Origin: Eubacteriales bacterium
Lineage (GTDB): Bacteria; Bacillota; Clostridia; Peptostreptococcales; Anaerovoracaceae
Direction: 5' to 3'
Assembly (NCBI GenBank): GCA_028693645.1
Contig: JAQUUY010000002.1
Location: 19,310-83,309, forward strand
Length of the DNA: 64,000 bases
In this document: piece by piece, positions 18,785 through 28,209 of the stretch
Layout: every line of letters starts with the position of its first letter
How positions within the stretch are numbered: position 1 is the first letter of the stretch
Notes under the pieces: model-generated
What the model saw: only the letters and a program-made list of their open reading frames with translations
What the model was told of the DNA's origin: nothing
The model's database searches: none
Made by a program: the position numbers and the translations under genes

Positions 18785-19567
18785 CTATAACCATTGAATA
18801 TCAGCAAGCTTATGCCTGTTTGGGACGTGAATATACTCCTCGTCTTGAGGGTATCCCATCATCAATGCACCATAAAAATCACAACCTTCCGGCAATTTCA
18901 TCATTGTACGAAGCGCCGGAATCGTATTACTGAGCCTTGTCAAATACCCGGCCCAGCAAGTTCCGATGCCTTGGGCTTGAAGCATCAATTCCACTCCATA
19001 TAAAGCGATAGCCGAATCTGTCGATGCGTTGATTGCAGTTTTCTTGGCATAAGCAAGCAGCAGAGTTTTTGCATTTCCAACGATTACATTGTTCCCTTTT
19101 TCAAGGATAGACATGATTTCGGGACTTTGCCCCGTTTCTTTAACATATTCAAGGATATGTTTCGTTATTTCATTGATTTTCTCAGTTCCCTCAATGACAA
19201 TCCATTTTGTGGGATGTTGATTTTTTGCACTTGGCGCCCATGCCGAAATCTGAAGTGCCTTGTTTAAAATTTCCTTTTCTACTGCTTTCTCTGAAAAAAA
19301 GCGGTACGACCTCCGTTTCATCAAATGGCTTTCGAGCAAACTTGAAAAATCAGGAGGAAGGCAAGGCAAATTTTCTTCCAAAACACCCGGAAGATCCCCC
19401 AACTTGATTGCTTTTTCGGGGCAGGTGGCCGCACAGTGCAAACATTTCATACAGTATTTTTCTCGTGTTACGATTGGTTTATTACCGTGTTCCTCGAAAA
19501 CTTTGAAGGGGCATACCGATACGCATTTCATACACCCAATACATTTTTCCGTATCAATAGTAATCAA
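18785..19567 (-). CDS. Nitroreductase family protein with N-terminal two 4Fe-4S ferredoxin domain
   Basis: CIGCMKCVSVCPFKVF, CMKCLHCAATCPEKAI, then nitroreductase RRSYRFFSEKAVEKEILNKALQISAWAPSAKN. Confidence 0.9.
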   Translation of the reverse strand: MITIDTEKCIGCMKCVSVCPFKVFEEHGNKPIVTREKYCMKCLHCAATCPEKAIKLGDLPGVLEENLPCLPPDFSSLLESHLMKRRSYRFFSEKAVEKEILNKALQISAWAPSAKNQHPTKWIVIEGTEKINEITKHILEYVKETGQSPEIMSILEKGNNVIVGNAKTLLLAYAKKTAINASTDSAIALYGVELMLQAQGIGTCWAGYLTRLSNTIPALRTMMKLPEGCDFYGALMMGYPQDEEYIHVPNRHKLADIQWL

Positions 19568-19583
19568 ATATCTTTCTCCTAAC

Positions 19584-19886
19584 TTATACGATCTGAATCT
19601 TCTTCCCTTTTGGATCTCCTTTAAAGGCTTCCATTGCGTGTTCCCAAGCCTCCAGCCCTATATCGTCATTGTAATAATAGGCGATTTCATTTAGGTGAGC
19701 GAGAGCAATTTTCCCTGTCATCAAGGGATCATCATTTGTTACATTTGTTTGGGCGTCGACTGTTCCGTGTTCTAATTCGATATTGAGCCCTTCCAAATAT
19801 TCCTCCGGAGTAAAACCCACTTTGTCGAAGTCAATTCCTAATTTGCCGGCGATTTCCATCGCTTCAGGTAACGTAAACTTTTTCAT
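19584..19886 (-). CDS. DUF5661-like small protein
   Basis: MKKFTLPEAMEIAGKLGIDFDKV..LEHGTVDAQTNVTNDDPLMTGKIALAHLNE; start shifted to ATG 19886 preceded by aaggaggc. Confidence 0.75.
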   Translation of the reverse strand: MKKFTLPEAMEIAGKLGIDFDKVGFTPEEYLEGLNIELEHGTVDAQTNVTNDDPLMTGKIALAHLNEIAYYYNDDIGLEAWEHAMEAFKGDPKGKKIQIV

Positions 19887-20005
19887 AATAAGCCTCCTTC
19901 TTTTCATATCATACGACTTCCACCAACGCTTAGTCATTCTGATATTTTTTGGACGATAGCGGCGACTTCCGAACATTATTATACCATATTTTTTATATGA
20001 TTGAT

Positions 20006-20995
20006 TTATATAATCGATTTTCTGATTTCTTCTGCTGATCTCGTTGACAAATAGGCAGGCGCAATATCCGCTACTGTTTTAGCTCCCGAAACGCCCTCCT
20101 GATTCAAACGATAGGCCGCTCTTGAATACGCAATCAGAACATTTGCTGTAAAATCCGGATTGGAATCCAGCTCCATTTTATATTCAATTGTATGATTGTG
20201 TTCCTCATTCAGGCCTGTTTTTCCGTAGCGAATTACGATTCCGCCATGGGGAAGACCTGCATGATTCTTTTCCAGTTCTTCTGCTGTAATAAAATGCACT
20301 TCCGTGTCGTAATCAGAAAAATAATCGGGCATCGTAACGATATCTTGCTCGATTTTCGCTTTGTCAGCGCCTTCCTCCGCGACGACAAAACACTCTCTTT
20401 TGTGCTTTTCCCTTGTCGTAAATTCGGGATTTTCGCCCCGTCTTACTGCATCAATTGCACTTTCAATGGGAACGGTATATTGCTTGGCATCTTTAACTCC
20501 GCTGACTCTTCTGATGGCATCGGAATGACCTTGACTGACGCCTTTCCCCCAAAATGTATAAGTATTCCCTTCAGGTAAAATCGCTTCGGCGAAAAGTCTG
20601 ATCAAAGAAAACATTCCCGGATCCCAACCACTTGAAACGATACCAATTTTGCCTGCCTTGCTCGCATTGATGTCGATTGCATTATAATAATCCGGAATCT
20701 TCGCGTGCGTGTCATAACCGTCAACGGTATTGAACATGCTTGCAAACAGAGGACCCTGCACAGGCATATCAGACATACTGCCACCGCACAATACCATTAC
20801 GTCGATTTTGTCGGTCATATTTTTTGCATCGTCAACATGGTAAGCCTTTGCGCCGTCTGTGATAATTTTTACCGTAACGGGGTCACGTCTTGTGAACACT
20901 CCGACCAATTCCATATCTTTATTCTGCCGAATTCCCAGTTCAACGCTCTTCCCAAGATTTCCATAACCCACGATCCCGATTCTTATTTTATTCAT
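20006..20995 (-). CDS. ddh: meso-diaminopimelate D-dehydrogenase
   Basis: MNKIRIGIVGYGNLGKSVE, VLCGGSMSDMPVQGP, SSGWDPGMFSL, WGKGVSQGHSDAIRRV. Confidence 0.95.
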   Translation of the reverse strand: MNKIRIGIVGYGNLGKSVELGIRQNKDMELVGVFTRRDPVTVKIITDGAKAYHVDDAKNMTDKIDVMVLCGGSMSDMPVQGPLFASMFNTVDGYDTHAKIPDYYNAIDINASKAGKIGIVSSGWDPGMFSLIRLFAEAILPEGNTYTFWGKGVSQGHSDAIRRVSGVKDAKQYTVPIESAIDAVRRGENPEFTTREKHKRECFVVAEEGADKAKIEQDIVTMPDYFSDYDTEVHFITAEELEKNHAGLPHGGIVIRYGKTGLNEEHNHTIEYKMELDSNPDFTANVLIAYSRAAYRLNQEGVSGAKTVADIAPAYLSTRSAEEIRKSII

Positions 20996-21104
20996 TTACT
21001 GTCTCCTCATATTTATACATTTTCAACGGGATTTATGTGCTATTATACCTAAAAATGCTGTCTCCGACAAGCGGTCAGCTTAAAACTATGGTTAAAAGTT
21101 CTGT

Positions 21105-21133
21105 TTGACAAAGAGAATTCATCTTGTTAGAAT
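21105..21133 (+). promoter_or_regulatory. Sigma-70 promoter of the riboswitch/MFS transcript
   Basis: TTGACA-17 bp-TAGAAT. Confidence 0.8.
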
Positions 21134-21151
21134 CAAATTAATAGAAAAGCA

Positions 21152-21219
21152 ATATGGAACTGACGGATTAGTGGAAATAACCACATGGACCATATTGGAT
21201 AAAGTCGACCGTCTGGGCA
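21152..21219 (+). ncRNA. ZTP (pfl-type) riboswitch aptamer 1
   Basis: atatggAACTGACGGATTAGTGGAaataACCACatggaccatat ... CCGTCTGGGCA; P1 and hairpin plus the conserved 3' CCGYCUGGGCA. Confidence 0.8.
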
Positions 21220-21250
21220 ATGTTTTCTTTGTTCAGGGCGGTTTTTTTTA
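21208..21250 (+). terminator. Expression-platform terminator of riboswitch 1
   Basis: ccgtctgggcaa pairs with ttgttcagggcgg (one bulge), followed by tttttttt. Confidence 0.82.
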
Positions 21251-21280
21251 TTATCCGGAGCAAGAAAACAACTAAAAAAT

Positions 21281-21350
21281 CCTATGGAACTGACGGATAC
21301 TAGTGGAAAAACCACGTGAACCATAGGTGTTGAAGCCGACCGTCTGGGCA
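21281..21350 (+). ncRNA. ZTP (pfl-type) riboswitch aptamer 2
   Basis: cctatggAACTGACGGATACTAGTGGAaaaACCACgtgaaccatagg ... GCCGACCGTCTGGGCA. Confidence 0.82.
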
Positions 21351-21387
21351 AAGAGGAATCACTCTGCTCAGATGGTCTATTTTATTT
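21338..21387 (+). terminator. Expression-platform terminator of riboswitch 2
   Basis: gaccgtctgggca pairs over 13 bp (with G-U) with tgctcagatggtc, followed by tattttattt. Confidence 0.8.
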
Positions 21388-21430
21388 CCGAGCAGCCTCT
21401 TTCCACTTGTTGTAAGAAGGAGATGTTCGC

Positions 21431-22660
21431 ATGAAAAATCGTTGGTTGATCGCGTTATCTGCAATTGGAATCCATATCTGCATTGGCAGTGTCTACGCTT
21501 GGAGCGTTTTGACAAAACCAATCATGAGCCAGATGGGGTTTAGTCTAAAATCAACACAATGGACCTTTTCACTTGCCATTCTGTTTCTCGGCCTATCAGC
21601 AGCCTTTCTTGGAGGATTCGTTGAAAAAATGGGACCGCGAAAATCAGGGCTTTTGTCGGCATGCCTATTTGGCGCAGGCATGCTTGGAACCGGCTTAGCA
21701 ATCTATTTGGGCAGTCTTCCCCTGATGTATCTATTCTATGGCGTGATTGGGGGAATGGGTCTTGGAATCGGCTACATTACACCGGTGTCAACTTTGGTAA
21801 AGTGGTTTCCGAATCGTCGCGGTTTCGCCACAGGTCTTGCCATTATGGGCTTCGGATTTGCAAGCTTACTTGCCGGGCCAATTATGCAGCGCTTGATTGG
21901 ATCCTATGGTCTAGTGCTTACATTTGTAATCTTAGGAATCATTTATTTGGCTATCATGGTTGCCGCTTCGCTGTATCTTGCTCCGCCGAAAAAGACAGAA
22001 ACGTCCCTTGTAAATTCGCCGGTTCAGAAAACCACGAATTCTCTGACTCAGTTCACCGCAAAAGAAGTTCTTCGGGCATGGCAGTTTTACGCCCTCTGGT
22101 GCATCTTTTTTATCAATATCACCTGTGGGATTGGCCTCCTCAGCGTTGCCTCCCCTATGGCACAGGATGTAGCAAACCTGTCGCCTCAAGCGGCAGCCTC
22201 CATGGTCGGTCTGATCGGCCTGTTTAATGGACTCGGTCGAATTGCTTGGGCTTCTGTTTCAGACTACATTGGCCGGGGAACAACATATATTGCCTTCTTT
22301 TCCATTCAAATAATAGCCTTCTATCAATTATCTTCCACTACAAATGCTTTCGCCTTCCAACTCTTGGTTCTTCTTATCATTACTTGTTACGGGGGTGGAT
22401 TTGCTGCGATGCCCGCATATCTCAGTGATTGTTTCGGTACCAAAGAATTGAGTGCGATTCATGGCAAAATCCTTACTGCTTGGGCTTCTGCCGGAATCGT
22501 CGGCCCCTTACTTGTCGCATGGATTCGAGAAGAAACCAGCAGTTATACAAGCACCTTGCATATTTTTTCAATCTGCTTTGTATTTTCCTTGCTCATTGCA
22601 ATTTACTTGAAAGTAAAAACAAGCCCTCAACGCGCAAAAGAACTATGCCCTATCGAATAA
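21431..22660 (+). CDS. OFA-family MFS transporter (oxalate/formate antiporter-like)
   Basis: 12-span MFS, N-terminus GSVYAWSVLTKPIM, GGMGLGIGYITPVSTLVKWFPNRRGFATGLAIMGFG. Confidence 0.9.
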   Translation: MKNRWLIALSAIGIHICIGSVYAWSVLTKPIMSQMGFSLKSTQWTFSLAILFLGLSAAFLGGFVEKMGPRKSGLLSACLFGAGMLGTGLAIYLGSLPLMYLFYGVIGGMGLGIGYITPVSTLVKWFPNRRGFATGLAIMGFGFASLLAGPIMQRLIGSYGLVLTFVILGIIYLAIMVAASLYLAPPKKTETSLVNSPVQKTTNSLTQFTAKEVLRAWQFYALWCIFFINITCGIGLLSVASPMAQDVANLSPQAAASMVGLIGLFNGLGRIAWASVSDYIGRGTTYIAFFSIQIIAFYQLSSTTNAFAFQLLVLLIITCYGGGFAAMPAYLSDCFGTKELSAIHGKILTAWASAGIVGPLLVAWIREETSSYTSTLHIFSICFVFSLLIAIYLKVKTSPQRAKELCPIE

Positions 22661-23276
22661 AGTTGGTATAAATAATGCGTTCTCTTTCGGGTTGTGGAAC
22701 GCCTGCAGCTTTTCCTGCTTCAATGGATTTCAACAACCATGCCATGTTGTTTCCCAATATACGCATAATCTGCATCCCTTCCACATCCTGTTTGACCTCT
22801 TCAGCGTTGGTTCCATGAACCATATTCCAATACCGAGAGGAAACGACCGGCATATTGCTTATCGTAAAATATTTATTGATTTGATCAAAGGTCGCAGTAG
22901 TCCCTGCACGTCTGGCACTGACAACTGCGGCCGCCGGTTTAAAGGCAAAGGCACCCGTTGTTATGTTGCTGTAGAATAAGCGATCCATGAAGGAACTCAA
23001 CATTCCCGCGGCCGAGGCGTAATGTACCGGGCTGCCAAAAATAAAACCATCGGCTTGCAGAACCTTCTGCGAGAAATCATTTACGATATCATCAATAACG
23101 CATTTTCCGGTTTTCAGACAAGAATGGCATGCCAGGCAGCCGGAAATCGGCTTTTTACCAATATGGAATAGCTCGGTCTCAATTCCTTGCGCTTGCAAAG
23201 CCTCCTCCACTGCGCTCAATGCGGTATACGTACAACCATTCACGTTCGGACTTCCATTCACTAATAATACTTTCAT
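22650..23276 (-). CDS. NADPH-dependent FMN reductase / flavodoxin-like protein
   Basis: MKVLLVNGSPNVNGCTYTAL, CLACHSCLKTGKCVIDDIV, GFIFGSPVHYASAAGMLSSFMDR; start moved to 23276. Confidence 0.9.
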   Translation of the reverse strand: MKVLLVNGSPNVNGCTYTALSAVEEALQAQGIETELFHIGKKPISGCLACHSCLKTGKCVIDDIVNDFSQKVLQADGFIFGSPVHYASAAGMLSSFMDRLFYSNITTGAFAFKPAAAVVSARRAGTTATFDQINKYFTISNMPVVSSRYWNMVHGTNAEEVKQDVEGMQIMRILGNNMAWLLKSIEAGKAAGVPQPERERIIYTNFIR

Positions 23277-23322
23277 CGCCAAACACTCCTTTCCTTGTTT
23301 TACTCTGTTACGAAATGTCGAT

Positions 23323-24105
23323 TTAGAGCCCTTTTGATTCGGGAATGAGCCCGCCGCCATCGAGTACGATTGCTGCGCCTGTAATAAAACCGGCTTCATC
23401 ACCGGCAAGATAGGCCGCCAAATAGCCGACATCCTGCGGCACACCAAGACGTCCAACCGGAACACCTTGTCTCAGCAATTCTATAAAATGTTCCGGATTC
23501 TCCGGTTCTTGTTCGTTGGCATATTTTTCAATCATGGGAGTCAGAATGCATCCCGGGCAAATCATATTTGAGGTGATACCGTTGCCGGCAAATTCGACCG
23601 CCAAACTCTTTCCGAAACCGATTAAAGCGGCTTTGCTCATTGCATACGCGGTATCTCCGCCATCAGAGACATAGTCGCCGGTTACCGATGACAGAGTAAT
23701 GATTCTTCCGTATCCGGCCTTTACCATATACGGCAGCACACACTGGGTAACATTCCAAGGTCCCTTGACATTGATATCCAGATTCGTGTTTAAATTTTCC
23801 TCCGTGGCCTCAAGAAAAGGAGCACATTCCATAACCCCTGCATTATTGACCAGAATATCTATCTTTCCATAGGCGACAATGGTTGCTTCGACGGCCGCTT
23901 TTACCGCCGCCTTATCTCTTACATCAAGACGAAAACCGATTACATCCCAGCCCTTTTCTTTCATTTCCGCCACAACGCTGTCAACTTCCGGTCCCCTGCT
24001 TGCAACAGCGACCTTTACTCCTTGAGCCGCAAATGCTTCTACGATTCCCAGTCCATTGCCTTTTGTTCCGCCGGTAACGAACGCTACTCTGTTTTGAAAA
24101 CTCAT
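23323..24105 (-). CDS. Short-chain dehydrogenase/reductase
   Basis: VTGGTKGNGLGIVEAF, NNAGVMECAPF, YAMSKAAL. Confidence 0.93.
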   Translation of the reverse strand: MSFQNRVAFVTGGTKGNGLGIVEAFAAQGVKVAVASRGPEVDSVVAEMKEKGWDVIGFRLDVRDKAAVKAAVEATIVAYGKIDILVNNAGVMECAPFLEATEENLNTNLDINVKGPWNVTQCVLPYMVKAGYGRIITLSSVTGDYVSDGGDTAYAMSKAALIGFGKSLAVEFAGNGITSNMICPGCILTPMIEKYANEQEPENPEHFIELLRQGVPVGRLGVPQDVGYLAAYLAGDEAGFITGAAIVLDGGGLIPESKGL

Positions 24106-24170
24106 TTTCTTTCTCCTTCCGCAGTCATCGCGTTATACAACTACTATTTTCCCTAATTTGCTAAGTATAT

Positions 24171-25133
24171 TTAGAACCAGTATTTCGGAATAATTTCCGT
24201 CGAAATGTCCTTTTCCCGAAACAAGGTCGACACAACTTCCTCATAATCAGCTATGCGCTCTGCTTTTTTAATCCTTTTCGCCTGCTTTGCATGGTCCGGA
24301 AAAAGCAAAATCATGTAAGACCAGACCTCTTTCATTTTATGCAATAGATGGGTATCCCCGGAAAGCACTTTTTTGTAATCTGCATATATTTTATCATGGA
24401 ATTCTTTCACAATCACTTTATCTGTTTTGTTGTCTCCTAAAATTGCGCCGATTAAGCCCGGATTGATGAGCAAGCCCCTCCCGAGCATCATCGTGTCTAC
24501 ATCGGGAAAATCGCCGTGGAATCGTTCAAAGTCCTTAACAGAAAAAAGATCGCCGTTATAACAGACGGGATTTTTGCTGAGACTTAATGCTTCCTTAAAC
24601 ATCGCATGGTTCGGTTTGTTTTTGTAAAAATCTTTTTGTATTCTCGGATGGATAATCAGTTCCTCCATGGGATATTTGTTATAAATCTCTATCAACTCAT
24701 AAAATTCTTCCGGTTCATCTTTTCCTATCCTTGTTTTAATAGATATCTTTGTGACCGCTTCTTCGAAAACTTCTTCCAAAAATGCATTTAGTTCTTCTCT
24801 CATTGCGAGAAATCCTGCTCCTCGGTTTTTGGAAACTACAGTACGATAAGGGCAGCCTAAATTTAGGTTAATCTCGTCGTAGCTCAATTCCTTGATTTTC
24901 TTTGAAGTATGAATGAAATCCTTGGCATTGTTTGTCAGAAGCTGCGGAATCAGCACGATATTACCGTTGTTTTCAGGGAGGATATCCTTCAACTCGCGAT
25001 TTTTGTAGCGATCGCTTTGATTGGCAAAAATAAATGGCGCAAAATATTTATCGACATGATTGAACAAGGAGTGGTGCGCGTTTCGATAAATGTAGCCGGT
25101 CAGTCCCTCCATTGGGGCAAAATAAAATTTCAT
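24171..25133 (-). CDS. tRNA-dihydrouridine synthase family protein
   Basis: MKFYFAPMEGLTGYIYRNAHH, INLNLGCPYRTVVSKNRGAGFLA, KTRIG. Confidence 0.92.
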   Translation of the reverse strand: MKFYFAPMEGLTGYIYRNAHHSLFNHVDKYFAPFIFANQSDRYKNRELKDILPENNGNIVLIPQLLTNNAKDFIHTSKKIKELSYDEINLNLGCPYRTVVSKNRGAGFLAMREELNAFLEEVFEEAVTKISIKTRIGKDEPEEFYELIEIYNKYPMEELIIHPRIQKDFYKNKPNHAMFKEALSLSKNPVCYNGDLFSVKDFERFHGDFPDVDTMMLGRGLLINPGLIGAILGDNKTDKVIVKEFHDKIYADYKKVLSGDTHLLHKMKEVWSYMILLFPDHAKQAKRIKKAERIADYEEVVSTLFREKDISTEIIPKYWF

Positions 25134-25143
25134 AATAGGCCCT

Positions 25144-25581
25144 CTATTCCTCAATCTGCCATTCAGACTCACCGTATTTTATGAAATAGCAACCATCTCT
25201 CTCAGTTAGATTTTTGCACAGCAAACTAAAACAAGCACGAGACAACTTTGTGTCCGCTTCCCAAAAGAGCGAAACATAGGGTATTTTATTTTTTATCATG
25301 ATGTTGCCATTGCCAAGGGGCAAAGAAACTTCTCGCGTGTCATGCAGCTGCAATCGGAGATCACTTCCCTCTTCGCTTAATGAAACTGCATAGAAAGGAA
25401 CATCTTCTACCCTCACAAAATGCTTTTTGTTCTGATAGTCAATATAAAATACACCCTCCTCATCTTTTTTCAGATGAGAGACATACAATAGAAGGATCTC
25501 TTTTCTGCTTGCAAGAATGCCATCAACATACCATTCACCTTCATTATTGATATAAAAATCGGGGTTGCTCAAATACTCCAA
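25144..25581 (-). CDS. DUF1285-like protein
   Basis: 145 aa; NNEGEWYVDGILASRKEILLLYVSHLKKDEEGVFYIDYQNKKHFVRVEDVPFYAV resembles DUF1285. Confidence 0.6.
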   Translation of the reverse strand: MEYLSNPDFYINNEGEWYVDGILASRKEILLLYVSHLKKDEEGVFYIDYQNKKHFVRVEDVPFYAVSLSEEGSDLRLQLHDTREVSLPLGNGNIMIKNKIPYVSLFWEADTKLSRACFSLLCKNLTERDGCYFIKYGESEWQIEE

Positions 25582-25637
25582 GATTATTCCTCCGTTCCCT
25601 TGTGCTCATACTTTTTTCAAGAATATTGTAACATATC

Positions 25638-26702
25638 TCACCCAAGGCTACTTAACTTGATGGAAAGGTAGACAATATATGCTGTAACAAAAACAAATCC
25701 CGTTCTCCTTGAAATCCGGCTATAGAAAAAGGCGGGTAAAAATAGCAAGACGGAAGCACTTAGCATGACAAAAAGATCAAAAGAAATGTCCGCGCTGACC
25801 GTTATGGGATGAAGCAGGGCACTGATACCAAGAACAAAAAGAATATTAAAAATGTTGCTACCTATTATGTTGCCAACCGCGATGTCTGTTTCCTTTTTGT
25901 AAACAGCAACTAAACACGTTACCAGTTCTGGGAGTGATGTTCCAAAGGCCACAACAGTGATTCCGATAAACGTTTCGCTCAAACCGAGAATGCTTGCGAT
26001 TTGGACAGCGCCCTTTACAGCTAAATCTGCCCCCCCAATCAAGCACAGCAGCCCAATCAGGAACAAGGCTACCTGCTTCAGTAAAGATTCTTCTTTGCCG
26101 CTGATACTAAGCATATCGGTTTTTTCATCAGAGCCTTTTGCAATTGTATTTTCTTCACATATTTCTTCAAGTAGAACTGCTTCTTGATTATCTACATACT
26201 CAAAAACTTCACTTTCAAATTCGCTAATAGGCACTTCTTTTTCAAAAGCTTTTTTTGATTTAACAAAAATGTATCCTAAAAATAGTACCATTCCTGCCAA
26301 AAGAATAATTGCTTCAACCCTTGATAAGGAATAGGAAGTCATAAGCATAATGATTAAACAGAGTTGCACAAAGATAGATATCACGATTTCCCTTCTTGGG
26401 ATCGAAGAATCGACTTCAAGGGGAAAGACTAACGCGGTAACGCCAATGACGATTGTAATATTTACAATACTGCTACCGATAACATCGCCCAAGGTAATCA
26501 AATTTTTCCCTTCGATTCCTGAGATTATTCCAATCGCAGCCTCCGGGGCACTTGTGCCGATGGCAATAATAAAAAGGCCGATGATAAATGCGGGGATTTT
26601 TAAGAGCTTCGCTATCTTTGAAGCCGCTTCAACCAAAACATTTGCACCTTTTACTAAAATAACAAGGCCAAGTCCCAACATTATATAATTCGTAGCACTC
26701 AC
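25638..26702 (-). CDS. Calcium/sodium antiporter (CaCA family)
   Basis: Two alpha repeats: GLFIIAIGTSAPEAAIG..GDVIGSSIVNI and GITVVAFGTSLPELVTCL..GNIIGSNIFNI. Confidence 0.94.
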   Translation of the reverse strand: MSATNYIMLGLGLVILVKGANVLVEAASKIAKLLKIPAFIIGLFIIAIGTSAPEAAIGIISGIEGKNLITLGDVIGSSIVNITIVIGVTALVFPLEVDSSIPRREIVISIFVQLCLIIMLMTSYSLSRVEAIILLAGMVLFLGYIFVKSKKAFEKEVPISEFESEVFEYVDNQEAVLLEEICEENTIAKGSDEKTDMLSISGKEESLLKQVALFLIGLLCLIGGADLAVKGAVQIASILGLSETFIGITVVAFGTSLPELVTCLVAVYKKETDIAVGNIIGSNIFNILFVLGISALLHPITVSADISFDLFVMLSASVLLFLPAFFYSRISRRTGFVFVTAYIVYLSIKLSSLG

Positions 26703-26781
26703 CTTCTCTCCCTCGTGTCATTCTGGAAATATTAGTTTTAATTATACTATTCTCTTTCAAAAAATGCCAAGCTTTTGGTTT

Positions 26782-28158
26782 TTAGGAGGCCACGACAACA
26801 ATCCCTGCCACCAAATAAAACACCGCGGCAAGGAGAAAAGGAACCGCGACAAGAGGCAATGCCGTCCGAGCATAGTCAACATTTTTTATTTGTGCAGAAT
26901 AACAGGCCAAAGTAACTTCTGATCCAAAAAAGCAAAGACAACTGCTTGCAACAGTCGCTGAAATGATAGCTCCGGAGACCAAAAGCAGATCGCAATCCAA
27001 CGCGCGCGCAACCGGAATGATGATAGGAAAGGAAATCGCGCAGATTCCCCAAAAATTCCCCGCGGCAAACCCAAGTGCCGATACAATCAAAAAAGTGATC
27101 ACAGGCAAAAACGCCGGACCAACTCCTTTTTGTGCAACTCCGATGACAAAATCCGGCAAGCCAAGCAGGGCATTGATGTCACGCAACATAAACGCTACAG
27201 TAACGATGCTGATGACCCCCATCATATCCTTGAACCCCGCCAAAGTCTTATCCAAATATTCACCGGCTGTCATCAATTTTTGAGGCAAATAGAAAATGGC
27301 ACAAAAAAGCAGGCAAGCCAAGGTTCCATATAGGATTTCTCCACTGACAATGGTGATTCCGGTCATCAAGGTGATAGGGATTAAGAAATTGAGTACATTT
27401 CCTTTTTGCTCAGTCTTCCCCTCGCCTTGCAACTCACCCTCGATTTTTTCAGGAGTCATTGTATCTCCCGTTTCCTTTTGCGCCGATAATTCCCATACTT
27501 TTTTCATTGGCCCAAATTTCGGCAGAATATTGGCTGCATACAATGCCCCACAGAGTAAGGCAAGCAAGGGGTAAAACATATACGGAATCGTGTGGATAAA
27601 AGTAATCAAGCCCATCTCTTTTGTGCTTACACCGGTGGAGACGATTTGAGAAGTCATAAAAACACCCCAAGTAGAAATGGGGACGATGACACAGAAGGCT
27701 GTTGCGGTGATTCCGCATAGAAAAGCGAGCATTTCGCGTGGAATTCGAAAGCGGTCTGTCGCATTACGCATGGCAGAACCGACGGTGAGAATAGAAAGCC
27801 AATCATCAATAAAAATAACCATCCCGAAAAACCAAGTCGCAAGCAAAGTCGTTTTTGTTCCCTTGCAAAGCTTTGCTACAATGGTTGAAAACCCATACAA
27901 TCCTCCGGAAGCTTCAAAAAGCGCCACCAAACTTCCAAAGGATCCGCAAACCAACAGAAGCCATATCCACAGATCGCTACCGAGGACTCCATATATCACA
28001 TCAATCCATGGTTTTGCGAATCCTTTTCCGTACAAGATAAAAGCACCTACTAAGGTTCCCGCAAGCAAAGAGGCCGTCGTTCGTTTTGTGACGAGAACCA
28101 AAACAGTCACTACTACCACCGGTAGCAAACTTAAATACCCGTAATGTTCCATGGCCAA
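26782..28158 (-). CDS. NhaC-family Na+/H+ antiporter
   Basis: 458 aa polytopic, FIDDWLSILTVGSAMRNATDRFRIPREMLAF, ISTWGVFM. Confidence 0.9.
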   Translation of the reverse strand: MAMEHYGYLSLLPVVVVTVLVLVTKRTTASLLAGTLVGAFILYGKGFAKPWIDVIYGVLGSDLWIWLLLVCGSFGSLVALFEASGGLYGFSTIVAKLCKGTKTTLLATWFFGMVIFIDDWLSILTVGSAMRNATDRFRIPREMLAFLCGITATAFCVIVPISTWGVFMTSQIVSTGVSTKEMGLITFIHTIPYMFYPLLALLCGALYAANILPKFGPMKKVWELSAQKETGDTMTPEKIEGELQGEGKTEQKGNVLNFLIPITLMTGITIVSGEILYGTLACLLFCAIFYLPQKLMTAGEYLDKTLAGFKDMMGVISIVTVAFMLRDINALLGLPDFVIGVAQKGVGPAFLPVITFLIVSALGFAAGNFWGICAISFPIIIPVARALDCDLLLVSGAIISATVASSCLCFFGSEVTLACYSAQIKNVDYARTALPLVAVPFLLAAVFYLVAGIVVVAS

Positions 28159-28209
28159 TTCCCTCCTTATTTATGCTTTTAAGGCACTCAAAGATGCTCC
28201 ATGTTTTCA

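Noticed and set aside
18810-18824. Second -24/-12-like element (AGGCATAAGCTTGC, minus strand)
   Set aside because: Spacing is one base short and it lies inside the nitroreductase coding sequence.
21133-21521. Minus-strand ORFs across the MFS leader region
   Set aside because: They overlap two structured riboswitch copies; similarity between them reflects the RNA repeats, not protein.
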